A stretch of 8,021 bases of DNA from an uncultured Solirubrobacter sp. (lineage in GTDB: Bacteria; Actinomycetota; Thermoleophilia; Solirubrobacterales; Solirubrobacteraceae), in assembly GCA_937871635.1 (NCBI GenBank), contig CALMNS010000613.1:1-8021 (forward strand), read 5' to 3'. Below, piece by piece: positions 1 to 5,646 of the stretch (positions are counted from its first letter, which is position 1; every line of letters begins with the position of its first letter). The notes beneath the pieces are model-generated. The model ran no database searches. It was not told the DNA's origin and saw nothing but the letters and a program-made list of their open reading frames with translations. Position numbers and translations under genes: made by a program.

Positions 1-331
1 CCTGCGCCGCGCGGGCCCCGACGAGCGTCGCGCCGTTCGGCGCCAGTCCGCCGGCCAGCGAGGCGAGGCCGAACAGCGCGAGCCCTCGTGCGAACACCTC
101 GCGACGGCCCAGCAGATCGCCCGCGCGCCCGCCGACCAGCAGGAACCCGGCGAGCGCGAGCGTGTAGGCGTTGACGACCCACGCCAACCCGGCGGTCGTG
201 AAGCCCAGGTCGGCGCGGATCGCCGGCAGGGCGACGTTGACGACCGTCACGTCGAGCAGCGTCATGAACTGCGCAAGGCAGCACGCGGCGAGGATCCACC
301 GGCGCGGTCGGGCGGCGAGGGCCTGCCCCAT
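1..331 (-). CDS. MFS transporter, DHA2/EmrB-QacA type (N-terminal part, cut by window edge)
   Basis: Only the first 110 residues are present; the gene continues past the left edge. It should be an inner-membrane, proton-driven drug/metabolite exporter. Seen directly: a short Arg-containing N-terminus, a first membrane span with the MFS motif LLDVTVVNVALPAI (Asp27, Asn32), a second span around residues 49-66 (WVVNAYTLALAG), then the cytoplasmic loop motif A, GGRAGDLLGRR (residues 67-77, with Asp72 and Arg76/77), and the start of a third span. This pattern is known for the 14-TM DHA2 families. The ATG overlaps the stop of the upstream SDR gene by one base (TGATG), so the two are very probably one operon with coupled translation. 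The partner SDR and the divergent ArsR-type regulator suggest that it exports a compound sensed by that regulator. The substrate cannot be told from this fragment. Confidence 0.9.
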   Translation of the reverse strand, partial: MGQALAARPRRWILAACCLAQFMTLLDVTVVNVALPAIRADLGFTTAGLAWVVNAYTLALAGFLLVGGRAGDLLGRREVFARGLALFGLASLAGGLAPNGATLVGARAAQ

Positions 332-1098
332 CAGCCGACGGGCCCGCCGGCGACGTGGAGGACCTGGCCGTTGACGAACCCCGCCTCGGCGCTTGCGAGG
401 AACGCGGCGGCGTGGGCGACGTCCTCGGGACGCCCGATGCGACGGACCGGGATCGCCGCCGCGGCGAGCCGCTCGTGTTCGGCGACGTCGCGCCCGAGCC
501 GCCGCGCCGTCGCCGCCGTCATGGCCGTCGCGATGAACCCGGGGGCGATCGCGTTGCTCGTGACCCCGTGCGGGCCGAGCTCGAGGGCAAGCGTGTACGC
601 GAGGCCGTGGAGGCCCGCCTTCGCGCTCGCGTAGCTCACGCGGCCGGGATCCCCGTGCGCCGAGACGCTCGAGACCGTCACGATCCGGCCCCAGCCGGCG
701 TCGAGCATGTGCGGGGCAGTTGCGCGGGCGGCGAGAAACGCGCCCCGCAGGTCGACGGCGAGGACGCGGTCCCACTCCTCCGTGGTCGTGTCCACGAGCG
801 AGGCGGCCCGGGCGATGCCGGCGTTGTTCACGAGCACCGTGGGCGGCCCGAGCTCCGCGGCGACCCGCGCGACGGCGTCGGCCACGGCGGCCTCGTGGGC
901 GACGTCCGCCTCAACCGCCAACGCCCGCGCCCCAGCCGCCCGAATCGCCTCGACAGTGGCGGCGCAGTCCACCTCACGCACGTCGACTACGCCGACGGGC
1001 AGACCGTCCTGGGCGAGGCGCCGGGCAACCGCGGCACCAATGCCGCGGGCAGCCCCTGTGACGATCGCGCTGCGTCTCCGCGGCGTGTGCGGCGTCAT
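331..1098 (-). CDS. SDR family NAD(P)-dependent oxidoreductase (FabG-like)
   Basis: A classical short-chain dehydrogenase/reductase of 255 residues, expected to oxidise or reduce a carbonyl/alcohol with NAD(P)(H) in the cytosol. Counting from the ATG at 1098, the Rossmann glycine motif TGAARGIG is at 14-21, Asp39 ends strand 2 (suggesting NAD(H) preference), NNAG is at 91-94, and the catalytic Ser143, Tyr156 and Lys160 lie in SS...YASAKAG. The C-terminus has the usual RIGRPEDVA and GFVNGQVLHVAGG segments. The position that usually holds the active-site Asn (VNLxG) reads VDLRG, so it is Asp here. A GTG at 1113 would add five residues, but the ATG at 1098 is preferred because GGAG (1106-1109) lies 7 nt upstream of it. 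It is the first gene of an operon with the MFS exporter and is divergent from the ArsR-type gene. It looks like many 3-oxoacyl-ACP reductase-annotated SDRs, but the substrate is unknown. Confidence 0.9.
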   Translation of the reverse strand: MTPHTPRRRSAIVTGAARGIGAAVARRLAQDGLPVGVVDVREVDCAATVEAIRAAGARALAVEADVAHEAAVADAVARVAAELGPPTVLVNNAGIARAASLVDTTTEEWDRVLAVDLRGAFLAARATAPHMLDAGWGRIVTVSSVSAHGDPGRVSYASAKAGLHGLAYTLALELGPHGVTSNAIAPGFIATAMTAATARRLGRDVAEHERLAAAAIPVRRIGRPEDVAHAAAFLASAEAGFVNGQVLHVAGGPVG

Positions 1099-1136
1099 GG
1101 CCGCACTCCACACACCGAAAGACGCGGCTCCTAACG

Positions 1137-1155
1137 ATGTAGCGTCCTGCTACAT
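1137..1155. promoter_or_regulatory. Candidate operator between SDR and ArsR-type gene
   Basis: A perfect inverted repeat, ATGTAGC-N5-GCTACAT, lies in the 55 bp between two divergent genes. Its right arm runs into the ATG (1154-1156) of the regulator, and its left arm contains the TAGCGT box that could be the regulator's -10 element. Binding here would block the regulator's own transcription and probably that of the SDR-MFS operon. The repeat is seen; its role as an ArsR-type operator is inferred from position. Confidence 0.6.
1140..1145 (+). promoter_or_regulatory. Putative -10 box (TAGCGT) for a leaderless regulator transcript
   Basis: TAGCGT fits TANNNT and ends 8 nt before the ATG at 1154. 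No Shine-Dalgarno sequence precedes that ATG, so transcription may start at the start codon itself. No good -35 hexamer was found. Confidence 0.4.
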
Positions 1156-2158
1156 GATCCGGGTTGCGCTCGGCGTCGAGGACCTCGCCGACACCCGCTT
1201 TGCCATCTCGCCCATGGCCGAGACGGTGTTCAGCCTGTGGGAGCTCACGGACACGCGCGGCTCGGTGCTGCATCAACCCTGGCTGCGGGCGGCGCGCCGG
1301 CGGCTCGAGCGGCTCGACACCCGCCTGCTGCGCTCGCTGGTCGGTGAACCCCGCGGGGAGTTCGCCAGGCCCAGCCGTGCGCTGCCCGACTTCCTCACGC
1401 CCCGCCCGGCGACCTTCGCGCCCGCGTTCACCGACGAACTAGCACTCGTACGCGCGACGGTCCCGGACGTGGTCCGCCGCGACATCGTCGCCGCCCACGC
1501 CCCGGGGCCCCTCCCCGAGGCGCTGGAAGCCGCCCTCGCCCCCGGCGACGGCCCGCTTCTCGCCCTGCTCGAGGCCGTCTGCGACGTGCTCGAGCGCCTA
1601 TGGGACGTCGTGCTGCGCCCCGTGTGGCCCCGCCTGCGGCTCGTGCTGGAGGCCGACACGACCTACCGCGCCCGGCAGCTCGCCACGGGTGGCGCCCGGC
1701 TGCTGTTCACCGACATGCCCCCCAACCTCACCTGGCGCCACGGCGTACTGGAGATCGAGGAGATGGTCGGGCGCCACGAGGTCGCGGCGGCGGGCCGGGG
1801 GCTCCTGCTCGTGCCCTCGGTGTTCGCCTGCAAGCCGGTGCCGCCGACAGGCTCGGAGGCGGCGCCCTGGCTTGCGTACCCGAGTCGCGGCGTCGGGACC
1901 CTCTGGGCGCCCGCGGAGCAAGCCGACGCCAGCGCGCTGGATGAGTTGCTCGGCCGGCCCCGGGCGCGACTGCTGCGGCTGCTCGGCGAGCCGCTGCCCA
2001 CGGTCGAGCTCGCCCGTCGCCTGCAGGTCACCCCGAGCGCCGTCTCCCAGCACCTGAAGGTGCTGCACGCCAACGGGCTCGTCAGCCGGGCGCGCGACGG
2101 CCGCCACGTGCTGTACCGCCGCAGCGCGCTCGGCGCGCGTCTCGCCGAGCACCACTGA
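1154..2158 (+). CDS. ArsR/SmtB-type regulator with DUF5937-like N-terminal region
   Basis: A 334-residue transcription factor. The N-terminus (MIRVALGVEDLADTRFAISP, then a stretch ending in LWEL) matches the characteristic opening of actinobacterial regulators carrying DUF5937, a long domain of unknown ligand. The winged-helix ArsR domain is at the C-terminus, about residues 270-334, with RARLLRLLGEPLPTVELA, the recognition segment VTPSAVSQHLKVLHANGLV and the wing RDGRHVLYRR. No metal-binding Cys motif (such as ELCVCDL) is visible, so an organic ligand is more likely than a metal. The ATG at 1154 is chosen because the family N-terminus begins there; the open frame extends upstream only as antisense to the SDR. 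It probably represses itself and the divergent SDR-MFS operon through the palindrome at its start. Family call is strong; ligand unknown. Confidence 0.88.
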   Translation: MIRVALGVEDLADTRFAISPMAETVFSLWELTDTRGSVLHQPWLRAARRRLERLDTRLLRSLVGEPRGEFARPSRALPDFLTPRPATFAPAFTDELALVRATVPDVVRRDIVAAHAPGPLPEALEAALAPGDGPLLALLEAVCDVLERLWDVVLRPVWPRLRLVLEADTTYRARQLATGGARLLFTDMPPNLTWRHGVLEIEEMVGRHEVAAAGRGLLLVPSVFACKPVPPTGSEAAPWLAYPSRGVGTLWAPAEQADASALDELLGRPRARLLRLLGEPLPTVELARRLQVTPSAVSQHLKVLHANGLVSRARDGRHVLYRRSALGARLAEHH

Positions 2159-2200
2159 GCGCGTAGGCAGCCGCTCGGGAGCGATACTCGTCATAAGGAT

Positions 2201-2268
2201 TATCGAGCGCCGGTACGGAGTCCTCTAGTCCTCCGCCGGCCCGGCTCGGGACTCTGTCTCAGCGACGG
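2201..2268 (+). repeat. Intergenic repeat, copy A
   Basis: This stretch begins 43 nt after the ArsR-type stop codon and recurs in diverged form at 7422-7481, in the same orientation. Shared exact blocks, in order, are TATCGAGC, CGG, TACGGAG, CTCTAG, CCCGGCTC and GGACTCT. This copy is about 8 nt longer in the middle. CGGAG (2216-2220) and CTCCG (2231-2235) can pair, leaving a 10-nt loop that contains CTCTAG. The last bases overlap the 3' end of the convergent cupin gene. It has no recognised family; it could be a structured RNA element, a palindromic intergenic repeat or a transcription-end structure. Confidence 0.6.
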
Positions 2269-2876
2269 TGGCCCGAGCGGCTGTCCCAGTTAGCCGGCGA
2301 GGTCTCAGCGCCGACGGGCGTCGGCGCGTCCGCGAACCGCTGGTAGCGGCCGAGAAGCCGGCCGAGCCTGACGACGAGCGGGATGATGACCTTCGTCGCG
2401 ATCGCGGGGATCTCGTCCATCCGGAACTCGGTGCGGAAGTGCGTGGTGAGGAAGGCGCCGTCGAACATGCTCGGGCGCTTGCCGCCGTTTCGCCTGGTCG
2501 ATTCGTAGACGTTGCTCAGGAAGTACTCGATGTTGTCCGGCGGCCAGATCCCGCCTTCGCACACCAGCGGCCCATCGCCTGCGTTCCAGAAGCGATGCGA
2601 GACGCCGGGCTCGAAGCGGACGGTCTCGCCTGGGCCCGCCCGGCGCTTTGCGTCGTTGCCCGCGACCTGCCACGCGATCGTTCCGCGGAGCACCGTGAGC
2701 TCCTCGGTCTGGTGGAAGTGGGTGTGCATCGGCGGCCCTTGGCCGGGGGCGATCTCGTTGCGGACCTTCAGCACGTCGCCGCGCTCCGGATCGCGCTCCA
2801 CGCCTAGCCAGGTCAGGCGGGATCCGGCGCCGTCCTCGATGGTCCTGGCGGGAGACGTTGCGGTGCTGGTGGACAT
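2259..2876 (-). CDS. Cupin domain protein
   Basis: A 205-residue protein with one conserved beta-barrel cupin domain. Motif 1 is complete: GPPMHTHFHQTEEL followed by Gly65, giving His51, His53 and Glu58 as metal ligands, with an extra His55. Motif 2 is EPGVSHRFWN, with His94 as the fourth ligand and Asn98. The last 70 residues form a basic, partly hydrophobic tail (VIIPLVVRLGRLLGRY) often seen in small actinobacterial cupins of unknown role; it is too weak to call a membrane anchor. The intact ligands suggest a metal-dependent enzyme or a small-molecule binding protein; the reaction cannot be assigned. The start is firm: a strong AAAGGAGG ribosome binding site precedes the ATG and a consensus promoter lies upstream. 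The gene is divergent from a TetR regulator that probably controls it. Confidence 0.85.
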   Translation of the reverse strand: MSTSTATSPARTIEDGAGSRLTWLGVERDPERGDVLKVRNEIAPGQGPPMHTHFHQTEELTVLRGTIAWQVAGNDAKRRAGPGETVRFEPGVSHRFWNAGDGPLVCEGGIWPPDNIEYFLSNVYESTRRNGGKRPSMFDGAFLTTHFRTEFRMDEIPAIATKVIIPLVVRLGRLLGRYQRFADAPTPVGAETSPANWDSRSGHRR

Positions 2877-2880
2877 CGGT

Positions 2881-2888
2881 CCTCCTTT
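2881..2888 (-). promoter_or_regulatory. Strong ribosome binding site of the cupin gene
   Basis: On the minus strand this reads AAAGGAGG, 4 nt before the cupin ATG. It is the best Shine-Dalgarno match in the window and fixes the start at 2876. Confidence 0.8.
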
Positions 2889-2909
2889 GGATGAATAGAG
2901 TGTAAAATG

Positions 2910-2939
2910 AATATAGCTACGCTAAGATGGATGTGTCAA
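2910..2939 (-). promoter_or_regulatory. Consensus sigma-70 type promoter of the cupin gene
   Basis: On the minus strand, TTGACA (2934-2939) is followed after 18 bp by TATATT (2910-2915). The predicted transcript start near 2903 leaves a leader of about 27 nt containing the AAAGGAGG site. This is unusually close to consensus for so GC-rich a genome. The -35 box overlaps the presumed GTG start of the divergent TetR gene. Confidence 0.65.
2914..2924. promoter_or_regulatory. Small palindrome in the cupin promoter spacer (candidate TetR operator)
   Basis: TAGC-TAC-GCTA is an inverted repeat lying between and touching the -10 and -35 boxes of the cupin promoter. A repressor bound here would block polymerase. 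The arms are only 4 bp, so the assignment rests mainly on position. Confidence 0.35.
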
Positions 2940-3566
2940 GTGACGCGTGCCTACGACTCATCGCGCCGGCGCGAGCAGGCACTCGAGACGCGTGAGCGGA
3001 TCGCCGCGGCGGCGCGCGCGTTGTTCCTCGCCCACGGGTGGGCCGGCACGCGGGTCCGCGACGTGGCCCGCGAAGCACAGGTCTCAGAGCCCACCGTTTA
3101 CGCCGCCTACGGCAACAAGACGGGACTCGCGCTGGCGCTCGTCGACTCGCTCGACGGGCCCGCAGACCCTAGTCGCGCCCGGGCCGAGCTCGAAGCGGCC
3201 GGCGACGATCCCGTCAACCAGCTGCGGGCGATGGTCGCGTTCGACCGCCGTCTCTTCGAGGGCGGCGCCGACGTGATCGTCCTCCTGCGCGAGGCCGGCC
3301 GCTCGGAGCCCGATCTGGCCGCCGCCTACGAGGAGGGCCGCGCGCGCGGCGACCGCATGCGCCGGGCCACGTTCTCGCGCTGGCCCGCCGACTGCTTCCG
3401 CAACGGGGTCGATCCCGACTCAGCGGCCGACATCTTCGCCGCACTCTCCAACGCGGACGTCTACCGCGTGCTCACCTCGGAGCGGGGCTGGCCTGCCGAC
3501 TGCGTCGAGACCTGGTGGCTCGACGCGCTCGCGCGACTGGTGCTCGCCGAATCAGCCCGTTCGTAG
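2940..3566 (+). CDS. TetR/AcrR family regulator
   Basis: A 208-residue TetR-type repressor. From the GTG at 2940, helix 1 covers about 13-32 (TRERIAAAARALFLAHGW) and the helix-turn-helix spans about 37-57, with TRVRDVAREAQVSEPTVYAAYGNK, a standard TetR signature ending in the conserved Lys60. The remainder is an all-helical ligand and dimer domain of no recognised subclass. Start choice: the open frame reaches an ATG at 2907, but that codon lies inside a TAAAAT box and upstream of the family-typical N-terminus. An ATG at 2931 is also possible. None has a good Shine-Dalgarno sequence. The gene is divergent from the cupin with a 63-bp gap; it most likely represses the cupin and itself. Ligand unknown. 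Confidence 0.85.
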   Translation: MTRAYDSSRRREQALETRERIAAAARALFLAHGWAGTRVRDVAREAQVSEPTVYAAYGNKTGLALALVDSLDGPADPSRARAELEAAGDDPVNQLRAMVAFDRRLFEGGADVIVLLREAGRSEPDLAAAYEEGRARGDRMRRATFSRWPADCFRNGVDPDSAADIFAALSNADVYRVLTSERGWPADCVETWWLDALARLVLAESARS

Positions 3567-3734
3567 GCGCACCGTCACCGCGTTGTGGTTCGAACACACT
3601 CGGCGTCTAGATCAGACCCGTTCATGACCAGTCTCTTATCGGGCATGAGGTCGTGATACTGGGAGAGCCTCCGCGGGACGTGCGACGAGCCGCTTAGGAC
3701 GCAGGCGACAGTCGGTTCCGGCAAACGCCGGCGC
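3567..3734. other. Convergent intergenic gap
   Basis: This 168-bp stretch separates the 3' ends of the TetR and DUF1330 genes. It is somewhat less GC-rich than the genes. No open frame with coding character was seen; apart from the hairpin at 3718-3731 it holds only short, unconvincing symmetries. Confidence 0.5.
3718..3731 (-). terminator. GC-rich hairpin after the DUF1330 gene
   Basis: CCGGC-AAAC-GCCGG forms a 5-bp stem with a 4-nt loop, beginning 3 nt past the DUF1330 stop codon. There is no T-tract, so termination is only a guess; U-less hairpins are proposed as terminators in Actinobacteria. Confidence 0.3.
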
Positions 3735-4061
3735 CTACGACGAGCCGGATCGTTGCGGCGGTCCTTCAGTGCCGTCGACGACGATTACGTTCGTGTCGGC
3801 GATCCGTTGCCGCAGCTCGCGCAGCGGGGCGTAGGCGTCTGAGCGCTGGACGCGCTCGACCGTTTCGGCGTCTGGGTACTCCTGGACGACGATGGTGCGG
3901 GGCGTCCACGTGCCTTCTAACACTCGAGGCGCGGGGTCGAAGGCGATCACCCGGACTCCGTCTTCGGTGAGGATGACGTTGGTGCGCGCGGCGTAGTCCT
4001 CGAAGGAGGCTTGGTCGGACTGGTCACGGAGGCCGAGGTCGACGATGACGTAGGTGCTCAT
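3735..4061 (-). CDS. DUF1330 family protein
   Basis: A small 108-residue protein with the full DUF1330 pattern, a ferredoxin-like dimeric alpha/beta-barrel fold. Visible landmarks are STYVIVDLGLRD (strand 1), FEDYAARTNVILTEDGVRVI, VLEGTWTPRTIVVQEYPDAE (the conserved LEG-W-P-R and E-P-D core), then the helix SDAYAPLRELRQRIADTNVIVVDG. Proteins of this family have no settled biochemical role. The open frame extends upstream to 4139, but the family N-terminus starts at the ATG at 4061, and the added 26 residues would overrun the promoter region. Before the ATG is only a weak GAG, while TACGGT (4069-4074) sits 7 nt away, so the mRNA could be leaderless. It is divergent from the XRE regulator and is its most likely target. 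Confidence 0.85.
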   Translation of the reverse strand: MSTYVIVDLGLRDQSDQASFEDYAARTNVILTEDGVRVIAFDPAPRVLEGTWTPRTIVVQEYPDAETVERVQRSDAYAPLRELRQRIADTNVIVVDGTEGPPQRSGSS

Positions 4062-4068
4062 GAACTCA

Positions 4069-4074
4069 ACCGTA
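4069..4074 (-). promoter_or_regulatory. Putative -10 box (TACGGT) of the DUF1330 gene
   Basis: On the minus strand TACGGT fits TANNNT and ends 7 nt before the ATG, as expected for a leaderless transcript. No -35 consensus is seen; that region is occupied by the palindrome at 4094-4109. Confidence 0.4.
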
Positions 4075-4093
4075 TGTCCGGCTTCGGGCGGAG

Positions 4094-4109
4094 CCTGACC
4101 CGCGTCAGG
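4094..4109. promoter_or_regulatory. Candidate operator CCTGAC-N4-GTCAGG
   Basis: A perfect 6-bp inverted repeat with a 4-bp spacer in the middle of the 100-bp divergent gap. It covers the place where the -35 box of the DUF1330 promoter would lie. A second, weaker repeat, CACCC-N5-GGGTG, follows at 4112-4126. Assignment to the XRE regulator is by position. Confidence 0.45.
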
Positions 4110-4148
4110 GGCACCCCACCAGGGTGTGGAGACGCTCAAACCGTGGGC

Positions 4149-4154
4149 TACCGT
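4149..4154 (+). promoter_or_regulatory. Putative -10 box (TACCGT) for the leaderless XRE transcript
   Basis: TACCGT fits TANNNT and ends exactly 7 nt before the ATG at 4162, with no Shine-Dalgarno sequence between. The hexamer ACCGTG occurs twice, 10 bp apart (4140 and 4150), so one helical turn separates them. Confidence 0.4.
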
Positions 4155-4161
4155 GATTCAG

Positions 4162-5010
4162 ATGGACGACCGCGGGGACCTCGGGACGTTCCTCAAGCAG
4201 CGCCGTGCCGGACGCAGCCCCGATGCTGCGGGCATATGGGCGCTCGACCGACCTCGGCGGGTCCCTGGTCTGCGACGCGAGGAGCTGGCGCACCTCGCCG
4301 GCGTCTCGCCCTCCTACCTGGCTCGTCTCGAGCAGGGACAGTCACAGCGCGCGTCGCCCGAAGTGCTCGGCGCGTTAGCCGCCGCGCTCGGGCTCGACGC
4401 GGACGAGCGCGCTCATCTCAAGGATCTGGCGGCCACCACGCGGATGCCACGCCGGCCATCGCAGCCGCCGTCGGAGCGCGCGGACGCCCAGGTGCTGGAC
4501 CTGCTCAGAGTCCTCGATGGCGTGCCGGCCTTCCTGACCGGACGTCGCGGGGACGTCCTCGCGTGGAACGACCTCGGCCACCGGCTCCTGTTCGGCCACC
4601 TCGGCCCCGGTGCCCCGGCCGAGCCCCACGAGCGACCAAACGTCGCCCGTCAGCTTTTCCTGGATCCGCACGCCGGCGCGCTGTTCGTCGATTGGAACGA
4701 CAAGGCCCGTGACCTCGTGGCGCACTTGCGTCTGATCAGCGGCCGCTTCCCCGAGGACGCGTTGCTCGCCGAACTCGTTGGCGAGCTCGCGGTTCGCTCA
4801 CCCGCCTTCGCGCGGCTTTGGGCCGATCACCGCGTCCGGCCGTGCTCGACGTCCAGCTATCGGCTGACGCACCAGGTGATCGGCGCCGTCGCCGTCACGC
4901 AGCAAACGCTGGCGCCGACCGGCTCCCCGGACCAAGCGCTGGTCACGATTACCTGCCAGCCGGGCTCGCGCTCCGCTGCCGCGATCTTACGGCTCCGTCC
5001 TCGTGCGTGA
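4162..5010 (+). CDS. XRE family regulator with MmyB-like ligand-binding domain
   Basis: A 282-residue transcription factor. The N-terminal XRE helix-turn-helix (about 7-90) shows the well-known signature RPRRVPGLRREELAHLAGVS, then SYLARLEQGQ, a serine/proline-introduced helix ASPEVLGALAAALGLD and ERAHLKDLA. After a proline-rich linker (about 94-105), the PAS-like MmyB domain (about 108-270) follows, with VPAFLTGRRGDVLAWN, ARQLFLDP, LVAHLRLISGRFPED, a segment ending LWADHRV, and the closing TITCQPGSRSAAAILRL. In characterised relatives this domain binds fatty-acid-like ligands; that is family knowledge, not seen here. An in-frame GTG at 4126 exists, but the ATG at 4162 matches the family N-terminus and sits 7 nt after a TACCGT box. 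These regulators commonly control the adjacent divergent gene, here DUF1330. Confidence 0.9.
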   Translation: MDDRGDLGTFLKQRRAGRSPDAAGIWALDRPRRVPGLRREELAHLAGVSPSYLARLEQGQSQRASPEVLGALAAALGLDADERAHLKDLAATTRMPRRPSQPPSERADAQVLDLLRVLDGVPAFLTGRRGDVLAWNDLGHRLLFGHLGPGAPAEPHERPNVARQLFLDPHAGALFVDWNDKARDLVAHLRLISGRFPEDALLAELVGELAVRSPAFARLWADHRVRPCSTSSYRLTHQVIGAVAVTQQTLAPTGSPDQALVTITCQPGSRSAAAILRLRPRA

Positions 5011-5173
5011 TCACCGCGCGCCAGGACCCCGGTCGCCGCCCTCGCCGTCGAAGCCAGCTACCGCGACCGCGCCGCCCGATGGACGAGCCACGGGCCGCCG
5101 GTGTGCCGGCCGCCGCGCATCCCGCGCTCACTCCGCGCGCACCCGACGACCGGCGCCCGCCGTACGTTGTCGG

Positions 5174-5532
5174 CTGGAGCTACCTCCGCTCCTTGATCAG
5201 CTCGTCGATTGGCGGGATTTCGAGCGCTTCGTGCGCGACATGTACGCCCAAGACCCGGAGCTGAACGTCGAGCACAACGTCACCGACGTCGACCGGTCCG
5301 GTGCCCGCCGCCAGACGACGTCAAGTTCACCCACCGCGTCCGGGGCATCACGTACACCACGCTGGTCGAGTGTAAGAAATGGAAGGACAAAGTATCCCGT
5401 GACCGCATTGACGTCCTTGCGACCAACGTCGCGGAACTGGGCGCCTCTAAGGGCGTCGTGTTTACGACCACGGGCTACGAGCCGGGGGCGAAGGCGTACG
5501 CAGGGGCCAAGGGCATTGAGCTCTTCGTCAAC
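5174..5532 (+). pseudogene. Mrr-type restriction endonuclease domain, frameshifted remnant
   Basis: About 119 residues of an Mrr_cat-like PD-(D/E)xK nuclease are readable in two frames. The first piece (5174-5315) gives LLDQLVDWRDFERFVRDMYA, then VEHNVTDVDRSGARRQ. The second (from 5317) gives DVKFTHRVRGITYTTLVECK, then KWKDKVSRDRIDVLATN, LGASKGVVFTTTGYEPGAKAYA and KGIELFVN. Joining them restores the motif Q-x-DV...VECK, with Asp and Glu-Cys-Lys as catalytic residues. One base is missing at 5315-5316, just before the catalytic Asp. No convincing start lies near the 5' end (the only in-frame option, GTG 5003, would add an Arg/Pro-rich non-domain tail), and after 5532 the frame runs on antisense to the hydratase gene, so both ends look lost. 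The stretch 5371-5400 is unusually AT-rich for this window, hinting at acquisition. A sequencing error at the frameshift cannot be excluded. The flanks 5011-5173 and 5533-5646 hold nothing recognisable. Confidence 0.75.
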
Positions 5533-5646
5533 GTCAGCGGCGGCCCATCGCCCGGATGCCGTCGGCTAGCGACGTCAGTTCGGGCCCGCGACCGGGATGC
5601 CCAGGCGGGCGCCCGACGTGGCTGTCACGACCCACGAGACGACCAC

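Noticed and set aside
355..1134. Long plus-strand open frame opposite the SDR gene
   Set aside because: Its translation is Arg/Gly-rich with no family pattern; it is the antisense shadow common in high-GC DNA. The minus-strand frame carries all SDR motifs.
1598..2194. Minus-strand open frames opposite the ArsR-type gene
   Set aside because: Low-complexity Arg/Pro/Ala translations with no motif, covering a clear coding frame on the other strand.
2907..2939. Longer TetR start at ATG 2907
   Set aside because: The codon falls within a TAAAAT box and the cupin promoter region, and the family-typical N-terminus begins near the GTG at 2940.
3581..3600. GTTCGAAC core resembling a tRNA T-arm
   Set aside because: The stem has a mismatch at the closing G-C pair, and no acceptor, anticodon or D-arm surrounds it; treated as a chance palindrome.
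3683..3747. Direct repeat CGACGAGCCG at 3683 and 3738
   Set aside because: Only 10 bp of GC-rich, codon-like sequence, one copy inside the DUF1330 coding region; not enough to claim a target-site duplication.
5606..5615. CGGGCGCCCG palindrome downstream of the hydratase stop
   Set aside because: No loop and no T-tract, so it cannot form a normal terminator hairpin; likely a composition effect.
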